Shown: piece after piece, positions 16,448 through 25,259 of the stretch
Numbering within the stretch: the first letter of the stretch is position 1
Layout of the letters: every line of letters starts with the position of its first letter
Assembly (NCBI GenBank): GCA_003612335.1
Contig: RAYO01000027.1
Coordinates: forward strand, 1 to 64,000
Source: a bacterium 1xD42-67
Lineage (GTDB): Bacteria; Bacillota; Clostridia; Oscillospirales; Oscillospiraceae
Length of the DNA stretch: 64,000 nt
Direction of reading: 5' to 3'
Notes under the pieces: generated by a model
Database searches by the model: none
Told to the model about the DNA's origin: nothing
The model's input: only the letters and a program-made list of their open reading frames with translations
Program-made: the position numbers and the translations under genes

Positions 16448-17181
16448 GCCGTGACCGTCCTTGCGACGATGTTCAGCACACCGTCCCGGATAATCAGGCC
16501 GGTGCCGGTCCCAAAGTCGGCGGTACGGTTCACGCCTCCAGGCATATCGCCAGAAACGAGGTCATTCAGCAGCTCGATACTGGCCGAGTGGTCGTCCAGA
16601 ATATCAGCCAAACCGATGATGTCCGTGATTTCGTGGCTATGGCCCAAAAGGGCGTATTTCTCCAGGTCCACAATGCGGGCCAGGGCGTTGGGGTTGATGA
16701 CCGCCGTCACATAGGCGGCGCCCGTGACGATGCTCTGGATGGAGAAGGTGGCGAAGGAGTTGATGGAGCTTCCCTGCGGCCTTATCCAGACCGGGTGGTC
16801 GTGAAGGTCCAGGTAGCAGTACGCCACGTCCCCGTGGGTGTCTGGGTCTTCCACATAGACCAAAACGCCCTTGCAGGGGAAGCCGACAGCCACCCCCATG
16901 CTGTGCGCCTGGACCACGATGGTGGCCTCCCCATTCCCGGTGTTCTCCACGCTGGCGATAAGCCCATCGCCGGCATACTGCACCGGGGCGGTCAGCTCGT
17001 CGATGATAGTCCCCTCGGGGAGGTCCCCGCTGTCCAGCTCGGCCTTGGTGTAGTTCACACCACCCTTTTGGGCCAGGATGCGGCCCAGGACCTCGAAGCC
17101 GCTCATAAGGGGGATTGCCCCGTCGTTCCCATCATTCACACTTACACCCGGCATGGGTTCCAACTCGTCGATGTTCGGCAT
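16444..17181 (-). CDS. Tail fibre/collar-type protein
   Basis: About 245 residues from ATG 17181, which was chosen over a GTG/ATG further upstream because the latter overlaps the preceding gene. Beta-rich, with KYALLGHSHEITDIIGLADILDD, the short helical linker with a His-containing 'GHSH' motif common in tail-fibre shafts, and a C-terminal GLIIRDGVLNIVA. It follows the XkdU/YmfQ-like baseplate gene, where fibre genes normally start. It likely links the baseplate to the DGR-diversified protein. Confidence 0.65.
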   Translation of the reverse strand: MPNIDELEPMPGVSVNDGNDGAIPLMSGFEVLGRILAQKGGVNYTKAELDSGDLPEGTIIDELTAPVQYAGDGLIASVENTGNGEATIVVQAHSMGVAVGFPCKGVLVYVEDPDTHGDVAYCYLDLHDHPVWIRPQGSSINSFATFSIQSIVTGAAYVTAVINPNALARIVDLEKYALLGHSHEITDIIGLADILDDHSASIELLNDLVSGDMPGGVNRTADFGTGTGLIIRDGVLNIVARTVTA

Positions 17182-17186
17182 AGCCT

Positions 17187-17876
17187 TTAATTCCTCCTTA
17201 TCTTTCCAGTGATCTGGATGTCTTCCCAAACCGTAGCACCTACCCGAAGGGAGGCCCTGCCGGTTCGGTTCATGCTTGTGCGGACGTTCGCCTTCAGGTC
17301 CATTTCATCCACGGCGGCGACGCCCAGGTACAGGCGGTGCGTGAACTTATGCCGGACCCTCAGAAAAATGCGGGTCCCAATTCCGGCGGCGGCGATGCGC
17401 TTTACCAGCTCCGCAATGAGCGGGGCAGCCTCCAGCCTTTCGGCGTCCAGGATGTCCTCGTCGATATACAGCCACACCTTGGCCGGGAACACCTCCCGAA
17501 GCTCCACTTCGGGAAGTTCCACGTTAAACAGGTTGGCAGCAGCCGAAACAATGGTGTCGATGTCCCCGCCGGACAACAGGGCAATCATTTTGATTTTGAT
17601 AAGCAGCCGGAAGAAGGCATCGTTGGACCCTCCACGCTCGACCCCGAAATTTGCCCCGTAGCGGTCCAGTACAGCGCCCTGAGCGTTGTCCAGGTTATCC
17701 CATAGCACCATCCTGTCGCCGCTGTCGTGGATAAGCTCCATGCCCCACGCAAGGGTCCCGAACAGCTTCCCAATGTAAGTCTCGGGGCTGAGGCTATGGC
17801 GGGCGTTGCGAATATCCTCCCTGGCGTAGGCGCTCGTCAGGAAGTCCAGCATTTGGGTGAGATAGCCCGCACTCAT
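17187..17876 (-). CDS. Baseplate protein, YmfQ/XkdU-like
   Basis: 229 residues, matching the size and position of Mu gp48/XkdU-type proteins, which sit next to baseplate J. Features: MLDFLTSAYAREDIRN start, WDNLDNAQGAVLDRYGANFGVER, DAFFRLLIKIKMIALLSGGDIDTIVSAA. It overlaps the baseplate J stop by 4 nt. Structural role in the baseplate wedge. Confidence 0.75.
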   Translation of the reverse strand: MSAGYLTQMLDFLTSAYAREDIRNARHSLSPETYIGKLFGTLAWGMELIHDSGDRMVLWDNLDNAQGAVLDRYGANFGVERGGSNDAFFRLLIKIKMIALLSGGDIDTIVSAAANLFNVELPEVELREVFPAKVWLYIDEDILDAERLEAAPLIAELVKRIAAAGIGTRIFLRVRHKFTHRLYLGVAAVDEMDLKANVRTSMNRTGRASLRVGATVWEDIQITGKIRRN

Positions 17877-19066
17877 GCCCCCGCCTCCCTCACAATGGTT
17901 ATGGCGTCGGCGTTCGTGACGGCCTTCTCCCTCGTGCCGATGACGATATTCTTCACGGCGAGGGCGGCGGCGCTGGTCCCGATACTCAGGCTAAAATCGA
18001 CCACCCCAGGGACGGACAAGATTGCCCCAGGGAGGGCCATGTAAAGCACGTCCGTCCCGATAGGCAAGCCGCCCTGGACATCTCCCCCGATGAAGGAGAT
18101 AAGGGCGGCCTTTATCCGGCTTTCCCCGTCCCAGGGGAAGTTGGTGTCCGTTTCCAGGTCATAGACCTTGATGTAAATGGGGACGGTGGCAGGCCGGGAA
18201 AAATGGATGTCGTAGCTCTGCCCATTCAAGGCCACCACGGGGATGGTCTTTCCTCCATAGGTCTGGATACCTCCAGCCTTCCGCCGGAAGATGGCCTTCG
18301 CCACCTCCTCGTCCAGGCCGCCGTAGGCCACCACCTCGAAGCTGTGCGGGGGGAGGCCCAGGGCGTCCACCTCGTCGGTGTCGTTCTCGTAGCAGATGGC
18401 CGAATAGACCCCCTCGACGTTCTGGAGGATTTCGCCGGCGATGGCATCAGCATTGACGCCCCCGGCAAAGTCCACGGATTTGTAGTAGCGGTCCCGGAAC
18501 TCCTCGTCGCTCTCCCTCCAGCGCCCGCCGGTCATGGCGGAGGCGTTCGTACAGGACGACACCCCATCCAGGGGGTTGACGATTTCCTTCACGGTCCCGG
18601 CGTCGGCGTTGTAGTCGGCTCCAGCCCCCACAGCCTGAACGGGCAGTATCACGGTGCCGTCGGCCCCGATGCGCCCAGCTACCAGGACGGCGTACTGATA
18701 GCCCGCCACCGTCTTCACAAGGAAGCCGGAGGGAATAGCCGTCCCGACGGCCCCGCTGAAGGTCACATAGCCGCTGGCCTTCTGAGCGGGCAGCAGGGAC
18801 AGCCCTATGGCCCGGCCCAGGTTATACAGGCTCGTCCCGACGGCGGTGTCCACAAAACGACTGTTGTAAACGTCCTCCATCAGGGCGAACAAGATGTTGA
18901 GCATCCACGCAAAAATGCGGAGGAAGATGCCCAGGGGGGACCGCACAGTGAGGACGGCCCTCTGCCCGAACAACTCCCTTGCCTTATACTCGATGGCGTT
19001 CAGCAGCTCGACATAAGTAGGGCGGCGAAAGCCTCTTTCGGTTACGCCCCATTCCTCGGTGTTCAA
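17873..19066 (-). CDS. Baseplate J family protein (XkdT-like)
   Basis: 397 residues, a usual length. Shows the gpJ pattern: FRRPTYVELLNAIEYKARELFG near the start, VDTAVGTSLYNLGRAIGLSL, GYVTFSGAVGTAIPSGFLV, and WRESDEEFRDRYYKSVDFAGGVNADAIAGEI. Forms the wedge ring that triggers sheath contraction. It overlaps neighbours by 4 nt on both sides, indicating a tightly coupled baseplate operon. Confidence 0.92.
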   Translation of the reverse strand: MNTEEWGVTERGFRRPTYVELLNAIEYKARELFGQRAVLTVRSPLGIFLRIFAWMLNILFALMEDVYNSRFVDTAVGTSLYNLGRAIGLSLLPAQKASGYVTFSGAVGTAIPSGFLVKTVAGYQYAVLVAGRIGADGTVILPVQAVGAGADYNADAGTVKEIVNPLDGVSSCTNASAMTGGRWRESDEEFRDRYYKSVDFAGGVNADAIAGEILQNVEGVYSAICYENDTDEVDALGLPPHSFEVVAYGGLDEEVAKAIFRRKAGGIQTYGGKTIPVVALNGQSYDIHFSRPATVPIYIKVYDLETDTNFPWDGESRIKAALISFIGGDVQGGLPIGTDVLYMALPGAILSVPGVVDFSLSIGTSAAALAVKNIVIGTREKAVTNADAITIVREAGA

Positions 19067-19440
19067 CTCGTTGTCACCTCCGCATTGATAGTTTCTCCAT
19101 CAGACAGGCGGCCAGATACAGACACGGCCAGCGCCCGCCCTTCCATGGTGTAGCTGACCTCCTGGACCTCCTCGACCTCCGGCTCCTGGAAAACGGCGTC
19201 CCGGATGACTTCAGGGATTTCGTCCTCGGTCAGCTCGTAGGGCTTCTTGCCCATTATCCGCTCGTATGCGGTGCCGTGGGAGGGGACGAAGGGGAACTCC
19301 CCCTGCCACGCCTGGAGGGTCAGCCTGACCGCCTGGGCGCTCACATCATCCCCCGTGACAATCTCCATGACCCCTTCGTCATCGAGAACAAGGTCACGGG
19401 TCACGGGGTCGATTTTCAGGGTATACTTTTCATCGCTCAT
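19063..19440 (-). CDS. Baseplate wedge protein, gp25/XkdS (DUF2634)-like
   Basis: 125 residues. Begins with DPVTRDLVLDDEGVMEIVTGDDVSAQAVRLTLQAWQGEFPF, the conserved opening of the family, followed by a short beta domain. Acts with baseplate J in initiating the sheath. Overlaps baseplate J by 4 nt. Confidence 0.85.
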   Translation of the reverse strand: MSDEKYTLKIDPVTRDLVLDDEGVMEIVTGDDVSAQAVRLTLQAWQGEFPFVPSHGTAYERIMGKKPYELTEDEIPEVIRDAVFQEPEVEEVQEVSYTMEGRALAVSVSGRLSDGETINAEVTTS

Positions 19441-19446
19441 AGTTCG

Positions 19447-19737
19447 TCATCCTCCGATAAAAACGTCGCCGCTTCCCTCCATCACGGACCCGCCAATGGA
19501 AACGGCGTCCCCCACCCTTGCGGCGGGGTGCCCATTGATGAATACGGTAGAGCTTCCAGCAGAAATAACGTCCTGGTGTCCGGGGTGGGTGACACAGCCG
19601 TGGGTGGCGTAATGGTCCCCCACCCGGCCAGCCCCCAGCCCGTTGACTTTCACGTCGGCGCTATACTCGACCAGGGGGGCAGGGGGGCAGGCGTCGTGAC
19701 CTGTGCAGTTGTCCCCCTGGCGTGTTGCCTGTGCCAT
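19447..19737 (-). CDS. PAAR-motif tail-spike tip
   Basis: 96 residues built of short beta turns with the PAAR sequence itself (FINGHPAARVGDAVS). HDACPP, ATHGCVTHPGHQ supply the His/Cys residues that bind metal at the needle tip. In contractile tails this protein caps the spike and pierces the membrane. It is located between the gp138/gpV-like spike and the gp25-like wedge. Confidence 0.92.
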   Translation of the reverse strand: MAQATRQGDNCTGHDACPPAPLVEYSADVKVNGLGAGRVGDHYATHGCVTHPGHQDVISAGSSTVFINGHPAARVGDAVSIGGSVMEGSGDVFIGG

Positions 19738-19752
19738 TCCTCAGCCCTCCCC

Positions 19753-20289
19753 CTAATTCAGATTGACGATGCCGCCCTGGGTCGTCAGGTCCCCGGTGAT
19801 GGTGACATTCCCCTTGATGTCGATGCCGGTCTTGGTCATGGACAGGTAGACGCTCCCGTCCACGGTCGCCATGCACAGGGTCCCGGAGGGCAGGCCGGTG
19901 ATCTGATTTGTCCCGGTCCTCACTCCCCCCAGGAAGATGGCGTCGTCGCCGCTGTGCAGCCGCTCGGTGTTCGGGTCAGCCTCAGCCCCTCCAGCTATCA
20001 CGGCGTCGCTGTCCCGGTCCAGATACAGGACCACACCGATGTCGCCGGGTTTGTAGATGGGCCGGAAGACCCATCCGCCCCCGTAGACCATAGAAACAGG
20101 GACGGCCAGGACTTGGGGCTTGGTCTGGAAGGTGTCCTCGTCCGGGTAGTGGGTCAGGGGTTGCACATCCACCGTCATTTTGACCTCGTCGAAGGCGACC
20201 ACCTTCACGATGTCAGCCACGCACAGGGCGGCGGCCTCGCTCTGGGTCCTTGCGTCCTCGTAGGCTCTCTTTTTGCTTTGCCTCGCCAT
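19753..20289 (-). CDS. Baseplate spike protein, Gp138/gpV-like
   Basis: 178 residues. The N-terminal OB-like domain (VKMTVDVQPLTHYPD ... PVSMVYGGGWVFRPIYKPGDIGVVLYLDRD) is followed by a repetitive beta stalk (MTKTGIDIKGNVTITGDLTTQGGIVNL), as expected for trimeric puncturing spikes. PAAR cap follows directly downstream. Confidence 0.82.
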   Translation of the reverse strand: MARQSKKRAYEDARTQSEAAALCVADIVKVVAFDEVKMTVDVQPLTHYPDEDTFQTKPQVLAVPVSMVYGGGWVFRPIYKPGDIGVVLYLDRDSDAVIAGGAEADPNTERLHSGDDAIFLGGVRTGTNQITGLPSGTLCMATVDGSVYLSMTKTGIDIKGNVTITGDLTTQGGIVNLN

Positions 20290-20305
20290 ACCTTCAGCCC
20301 CTCCT

Positions 20306-21151
20306 TTACGCTGGCTTCATCTCGACGGAGGTCTTCCAGGCCCCCCTCGGGCTTCCCGTGTGCTTTCCCTTCACAACGATAAATTTCCCGTTCAGGGTAG
20401 CGGACTGGATTGCCACGGCCTCAGCAGGGCCGACATGGTAGTTGAGCAGGAAGTCCCGGCTGACGTAGTTCCCTTCCTCGCCCTTGGCGCTGGCGCTCTT
20501 TTGGCTGTCAGCTCCAGTGGCGATGACGGTTTCCTCCACCTCGTTCCCGGACAGCAGCAGCCCGCTTTGAGGGGTCAGCACAAGCCCGTTGGATATTCCC
20601 TTGGAGGGGTCGCTGATGACCACGGACCCGGTACGGATAAGAAAGCGGCTCTTGCAGTCGTCAACGGCGATTTTCTTCAGGAGGTCCTTGACCTTCCCAT
20701 CGCATACCAGGCCCCGGTCGTACACCTTGTTGACGGCCAGGGAGAACTCGCCGATTTCCAGCCCGAATATGTTCAGGAGGTCGGACACTATCTCCTGGGC
20801 CGTACTCCCCTTGGCGTAGGTCTTGGCGACCTTCGCACTCAGCCACTCGTCCATGGCGGCCGTGGCGGTGATGGAGGTTATCCAGTTCGTTTTGTCGTGT
20901 TTATGGGAGCAGGCGGACACCTTCCCCACGAAGATGGCCCCGATGTCCCCCTCATAGCCGGCGTTCAGGATGATGGCGCTCCCCCTCTTGATGCCCTTCC
21001 GGGTGGCCTCAGACAGGTTATAGACCTTGAACGTGGCAGACTGGAGGGTGTCGCTGTCCTCAAAGGGGACCTCGAACTCGAAGTACAGGTCGTCCATGCC
21101 GTAGACCTTCCCCCCGATTTGCAGGGTGGCCTCTCGCATCCAAAAGGACAT
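20306..21151 (-). CDS. Baseplate hub protein (XkdQ/gpD-like)
   Basis: 281 residues. Beta-rich with AIILNAGYEGDIGAIFVGKVSACSHKHDKTNWITSITA, GSTAQEIVSDLLNIFGLEIGEF and KIAVDDCKSRFLIRTGSVVISD, a pattern of gp27/gpD/XkdQ hub proteins that join tail tube to spike. Its start overlaps the baseplate-plug stop by 1 nt. Confidence 0.75.
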   Translation of the reverse strand: MSFWMREATLQIGGKVYGMDDLYFEFEVPFEDSDTLQSATFKVYNLSEATRKGIKRGSAIILNAGYEGDIGAIFVGKVSACSHKHDKTNWITSITATAAMDEWLSAKVAKTYAKGSTAQEIVSDLLNIFGLEIGEFSLAVNKVYDRGLVCDGKVKDLLKKIAVDDCKSRFLIRTGSVVISDPSKGISNGLVLTPQSGLLLSGNEVEETVIATGADSQKSASAKGEEGNYVSRDFLLNYHVGPAEAVAIQSATLNGKFIVVKGKHTGSPRGAWKTSVEMKPA

Positions 21152-21504
21152 TATTCGGCCCTCCTATCGAACAGGTAGAGCTTGACCAGCTTCCCGAAGT
21201 TCTCCCACGTCACGGTGTCGATTTCGTCCCCGGTCAGGCACAGAGGGATGATGACGGGCAGGGGGAAACGCTCGTCCTCGATGGGTCCAAACAGGGGCCG
21301 CCCATATCTCACGGGGTCGCCATAGGCCAGGACCTCGCCGGTGTTGGCGATGCTCAGGTCCACGGTGAAGAACTTCCCGATGTCGTTATAGCGGACGGTG
21401 AAGGAGTAGGTCCTGTCCTTCAGCTTCACGCTGAAGGTGTAGGGGACCTTCGAGGTGTCGATTTCGATGTATTCCACCTCAGCCCCCAATTCGATAAGCT
21501 GCAT
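21151..21504 (-). CDS. Phage baseplate plug family protein
   Basis: 117 residues from ATG 21504 (SD AGGGAGGAAG upstream); the longer open frame to 21600 overlaps the preceding gene and has low-complexity sequence. VPYTFSVKLKDRTYSFTVRYNDIGKFFTVDL matches the compact beta domain of small plug proteins in contractile-tailed phages of Firmicutes. It lies between the Dit-like and hub genes. Confidence 0.7.
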   Translation of the reverse strand: MQLIELGAEVEYIEIDTSKVPYTFSVKLKDRTYSFTVRYNDIGKFFTVDLSIANTGEVLAYGDPVRYGRPLFGPIEDERFPLPVIIPLCLTGDEIDTVTWENFGKLVKLYLFDRRAE

Positions 21505-21508
21505 TTCC

Positions 21509-22114
21509 TCACTTCCTCCCTGTGTTCGTGGGGGTCGCCCTGCTGGACGGCCCGGAGCTTCCCGCCGGCTTGCTGTTGTAGGAATTGACGTAGGAAGCAT
21601 AGGCGCTGCTGGATATTTTCTCGCTGGTGGTAGTCTTCAGCCCATCGGCCCTGGTCTTCGCCGTCTGGGGGGAGGTCTTCCCCCCAGACGAAGCGGCGGC
21701 AGCACTATCCTGGTCGGACATCATCTCGGCTGTACCGCTTGCGGAACTGCTACCCAGGGTGATTTGCTTCAGGGTGGCGGTGAACGTAAAGCCCTTACGG
21801 TTGGTGGCGTCGTGGGTGCTTTGGAGGTTCTGTATCACCAGATTGCTGACCCGGTTCCGCCCCGTGTAGGTCAGGATGTCGCCACGGGTCCACATCTGAT
21901 TGAGGGTGGCGATTGCGGCAGCTCCATCCGTCACGGTCCCGGCAAGCTGGAAGGACAGGGGGGAGCGAAACACATGGTCGTTGATATTCCCCCCGCCCTC
22001 CACAGGGTTGTCGGTGATGGTGCTTTGCCTGCTCACGGTTTCCTTGGTGATAACTCCAGTTTTGAACGGCTCAAAGCGGACGGTGCCGCATTTCGCCCCT
22101 TGCAGGATATACAA
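21509..22114 (-). CDS. Dit-like baseplate/tail protein with disordered tail
   Basis: 201 residues. Residues 1-125 are beta-rich with ITKETVSRQSTITDNPVEGGGNINDHV and ALATLNQMWTRGD-like elements (here AIATLNQMWTRGDILTYTGRNRVSNLVIQNL), typical of the N-terminal domain of Dit-type proteins that connect tape measure and hub. Residues 126-201 are Ser/Thr/Pro-rich and disordered. Directly downstream of the tape measure. Confidence 0.7.
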   Translation of the reverse strand: MYILQGAKCGTVRFEPFKTGVITKETVSRQSTITDNPVEGGGNINDHVFRSPLSFQLAGTVTDGAAAIATLNQMWTRGDILTYTGRNRVSNLVIQNLQSTHDATNRKGFTFTATLKQITLGSSSASGTAEMMSDQDSAAAASSGGKTSPQTAKTRADGLKTTTSEKISSSAYASYVNSYNSKPAGSSGPSSRATPTNTGRK

Positions 22115-22132
22115 GCCTGTCCACTCCTTCCG

Positions 22133-24694
22133 TTATGCGTAGCCCTGCTGCATGGCCCGGTCGGTATAGTCCCTCTCCTGGGCCTCAGCATACAGTTCGT
22201 CGAACAAAGCCCTGATACGGCCCTCCACAGCGTCAGCAATGGCCTGGGGGTCCCCTCCACCCTCCACCTTGATTTCGAGTTTTGGGGAGAAGGTCATGCT
22301 TCGGCTGTTCTGCTGGTTTGTCACATTGGAGCTGAAGGAAGACATCAGACGGTCGGTTTGGTCCGCTGGGATGATAGCAGACCCTCCGGGCAGGACGGCC
22401 AGCTCCCCACCCTCCTCGTTCATGTAGGTGGGGCCGCCCTTCCAGTTGTCAGTGCCTCGGGCATTGTGGGGGATGTCAGCCCCCATCTGGATGCTGGCAG
22501 CCTTCCCCGCCTCCTTCCCGGCGGCGGTTATCCTCTCCAGGGCGGCGACGATTTTCCCGGCTCCAGTCTCGGCGGCGGTAGTCATCGCTGTCCAGGCTGT
22601 CTCGGCGTCGGTCTGCATGGTGCCATAGGTAGCCGTAGCAGACGCTCCCATCGCCAGGAAGTTTACGTCTGTGATTTCCTTTGCCGCATTGGAACTCTCC
22701 GTCACAGCGTCCGTGGCGGCGTTTGCGGCCCCTTCCACCTTCTCCTTGTAGTCGTTGGTGTCCACGGCAAGGGATGTTTCTTTGCTCGTCGTCTCGTCCA
22801 GGCCATTGACGGCCCCGTTCAGGTCATTTACGGCGGCCTCACTCTCTTTCGCCCCACCGAACAGGCCAGCGAAGAAGTTCGCCACAGCTCCAACCCCGTC
22901 GGCCAGCCATCCGACCACAGACCCCAGCACGTCGGCTATGGTCCCTAAAACGTCGCCGATTACGCTCAAAACGGGCGAAATGGCCTGCAAGATTGGCGAA
23001 ATAGCACCCAAAAGCTGGCCGATGGGCGGCAGCAGGGCCTCGGCTATTCGCTGTATCACAGGCACAAGCGGCGTGATAATAGACGTGTTCAGGGTGTCGA
23101 GGATGTCCACCAGGGGCGGTATGACGGTTTCGGCCAGCAACCCGATGATGTTGGCTACTGGCGGCAAGATCGTGGAGGCCAGCGAGCTGAATACCGAAAT
23201 GAGCGGCGTGGCGGCCTGAAAGAGGGTCCCGAGTACGTCAATCAGGATGGGCAGCAGGGTTTGGCCCAGCTCCAGGATGACGGGCATACTCTCCGCCAGC
23301 CCGTCGCTCAGGACCGTAACGAGCTGCATCAGCATCGGTTCGATGGTGGGCCAATTACTGATAATCAGCCCGAACAGCCCCTCCAGCATGGGGGAGAATT
23401 TCGCCCCGGCATCCCCCAGGAACTCGTTCCAAACCCCCTTGAGGTTTTTCGTGCTGTTCACCAGGCCCCCGGTGTCCTTCACGGCGGCCTGTTGGATTTT
23501 GCTGGATTGGTCCAGCAGGGTGTTCATGCGGACCTGGGCCAGGGCAGCATCGTCCAGGGCATCCAGCTCGGCCCCGAGGCCCATTTCCATGGCCTTCGCC
23601 TTCAGGGTGGCGTCGTCGATATGGACCCCGAACTCCTCCAGGGCGTTGGTGTTCCCGCTGATATAGTCCTGCATGACGGCCAGGGCCTCGGCATCATCCA
23701 TGCTGAAGGCGTTCCCCAGGTCATAGGCCAGGGAAGTGGTGATTTTGGACAGCTCGGTGGCGGCCTCTCCAGTTATGCCCAGCTCGGCATACATAGCCTT
23801 GTTGGACACCATGAAGCCCTGCACCTCAGCCGTGGACCTGTGAACGGCCCCGGCGAAGTTCTCCACCCATTCGGCGGCATCGGTCCCCTCGAAGGAGGCC
23901 CCGAAGCGTTTCCCCATGCTCTCAGCAGCTCCGGCGGCCTCCAATGCGGCGGCCCCCAGCTCTTTGAGCTTGTCGATACCGGCCTTGATAGCCTCCAGGC
24001 CAATAACGGCGGTCAGCGCCCCCTTGATGGCGTCCTTTATCTGCTCCCCAGCATCGCCCCCAGCGTCGCCCATGTCGTCCAGGTCCTTCCGGGCATCATC
24101 GGCGGCGTCGCCCAGGTCTTCAGCATCATCGGCGGCAGACAGCAGGGCGGCCCCCAGCTTGTCCTTGATGGTCTTTATCGGGTGCATAAAGGCCGTCCCG
24201 ATATTCTTGGCCCCGGACTTGAAGGAGGTCACAAGCCCCCCCACTTTCTTCTGGGTGTAGCCGATAGCCCCTTCAAAGCCCGCCTGGAGGCCCTTAGCGG
24301 CGCTCCGGCCCTCCTTCAGGGCTGTACCCATAGACTTCGCCACAGCCTGCCCAAAACCGCCGGCATCGGCCCCCATGCGCCTGAACGTGTCCCGGAACTC
24401 GTCGCCAGTCTCGTCAGCTCCAGCCCCGATGTCGTCCAGGTCCCGGCGGATGTCGTCGGCGGCGCCTCCAGCTTCATCGGCAGCACCTCGGATGCTGTCG
24501 GTCAGGCGGTCCATACCTCCAGCCCCCACGTCGGCCCCGGCCTCGATGTCGGCCCCCATATCCCGGCCAGCTCTTTCGGCAGCTCCCATGCTGTCGATGC
24601 TCTGCTCCAGTCGGTTGATAAGGTCATCCAGTTTGTCGATGCTTTCATCCAGACCGAAGTCGAGGCCGAAGGTCATTTCTCGGCTGTCAGCCAT
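22133..24694 (-). CDS. Tail tape measure protein
   Basis: 853 residues. Sets tail length. The first ~200 residues are helical with repeated DIGAGADETGDEF- and DLDDMGDAGGDAGEQ-type units. A conserved core (about 240-420) contains TSLAYDLGNAFSMDDAEALAVMQDYISGNTNALEEFG and TLLDQSSKIQQAAVKDTGGLVNSTKNLKGVWNEF. Hydrophobic Leu/Ile/Pro-rich helices follow (about 425-610: LGQTLLPILIDVLGTLFQAATPLISVFSS). AGGAGG precedes the ATG. A strong terminator lies just upstream at 24716-24757, so its expression is probably lower than that of the tube. Confidence 0.95.
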   Translation of the reverse strand: MADSREMTFGLDFGLDESIDKLDDLINRLEQSIDSMGAAERAGRDMGADIEAGADVGAGGMDRLTDSIRGAADEAGGAADDIRRDLDDIGAGADETGDEFRDTFRRMGADAGGFGQAVAKSMGTALKEGRSAAKGLQAGFEGAIGYTQKKVGGLVTSFKSGAKNIGTAFMHPIKTIKDKLGAALLSAADDAEDLGDAADDARKDLDDMGDAGGDAGEQIKDAIKGALTAVIGLEAIKAGIDKLKELGAAALEAAGAAESMGKRFGASFEGTDAAEWVENFAGAVHRSTAEVQGFMVSNKAMYAELGITGEAATELSKITTSLAYDLGNAFSMDDAEALAVMQDYISGNTNALEEFGVHIDDATLKAKAMEMGLGAELDALDDAALAQVRMNTLLDQSSKIQQAAVKDTGGLVNSTKNLKGVWNEFLGDAGAKFSPMLEGLFGLIISNWPTIEPMLMQLVTVLSDGLAESMPVILELGQTLLPILIDVLGTLFQAATPLISVFSSLASTILPPVANIIGLLAETVIPPLVDILDTLNTSIITPLVPVIQRIAEALLPPIGQLLGAISPILQAISPVLSVIGDVLGTIADVLGSVVGWLADGVGAVANFFAGLFGGAKESEAAVNDLNGAVNGLDETTSKETSLAVDTNDYKEKVEGAANAATDAVTESSNAAKEITDVNFLAMGASATATYGTMQTDAETAWTAMTTAAETGAGKIVAALERITAAGKEAGKAASIQMGADIPHNARGTDNWKGGPTYMNEEGGELAVLPGGSAIIPADQTDRLMSSFSSNVTNQQNSRSMTFSPKLEIKVEGGGDPQAIADAVEGRIRALFDELYAEAQERDYTDRAMQQGYA

Positions 24695-24715
24695 ACGGTG
24701 TCACCTCCTTATGCA

Positions 24716-24757
24716 CAAAAAGAGGGGGGCAGGCACTCAGCCTTGCCCCCCATTTTT
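24716..24757 (-). terminator. Intrinsic terminator between tail chaperone and tape measure
   Basis: On the minus strand GGGGGGCAAGGC and GCCTGCCCCCC form a GC-rich stem followed by TCTTTTTG. A T-run also follows on the plus strand, so it may work both ways. It overlaps the chaperone's second frame. Confidence 0.75.
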
Positions 24758-24871
24758 TGTGGGTTTCCATTCAGTATTGAAAAGGATTTTCGCCTCGACC
24801 GCCTCCCTGAACTCCCCGAGGTCCATCCCCCGGAGGTCAGCATAAGACAGGCCAGGGCCAGTGAAGACCAT
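24737..24871 (-). CDS. Second frame of the tail assembly chaperone
   Basis: The frame ending at TGA 24739-24737 is clearly coding-like (RAKRNKEFWLMVFTGPGLSYADLRGMDLGEFREAVEAK) and stays open through the end of the preceding gene (stop at 24927). Tape-measure genes are normally preceded by two chaperone forms joined by ribosomal frameshifting. The offset here needs +1 or -2, with TTTCTTCGAGAC as the overlap region. Independent start at ATG 24871 (AAGGA upstream) giving 44 residues is the alternative. Coordinates give the minimal version. Confidence 0.6.
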   Translation of the reverse strand: MVFTGPGLSYADLRGMDLGEFREAVEAKILFNTEWKPTKNGGQG

Positions 24872-24926
24872 CAGCCAAAATTCCTTGTTCCGCTTGGCCC
24901 TCTGGCGGGCCAGCTCGACCGATTTC

Positions 24927-25196
24927 TCAGTCTCGAAGAAACTGCTCGATGGCCTTGATAAGTTTCTCGGGGGTCTTGACGTCCTCCTTCTCGTCGAAGT
25001 AGCTCATGCCCTGGCTGGCGACCTCGGCGGGGGCGATGACCACATTCCTGAACATAGTGTCCAGATACTTGCTGGTGTCACGGCCCCGGCCCCCGGTCAT
25101 CCCACACTCGTCATTGGTCTGGAAATACCAGGACGGGGAAACGCTCTGAAGGGTAAACTCCTGACCCTCGACGGTCACTTTCTTCTGCTTCGCCAT
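24927..25196 (-). CDS. Tail assembly chaperone (G-type)
   Basis: About 89 residues from ATG 25196 (MAKQKKVTVEGQEFTLQS); an earlier ATG at 25250 adds 18 basic residues. QSVSPSWYFQTNDECGMTGGRGRDTSKYLDTMFRNVV and KTPEKLIKAIEQFL fit the small helical chaperones that coat the tape measure before tube polymerisation. Position between tube and tape measure is diagnostic. Its C-terminus overlaps a second coding frame, suggesting a frameshifted long form. Confidence 0.75.
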   Translation of the reverse strand: MAKQKKVTVEGQEFTLQSVSPSWYFQTNDECGMTGGRGRDTSKYLDTMFRNVVIAPAEVASQGMSYFDEKEDVKTPEKLIKAIEQFLRD

Positions 25197-25259
25197 ATAC
25201 TTCCGATAGCCCCTTTCAGTCAGTGATTTCGGTTTTCTTGGCCACGCCATAGTGCCGCC

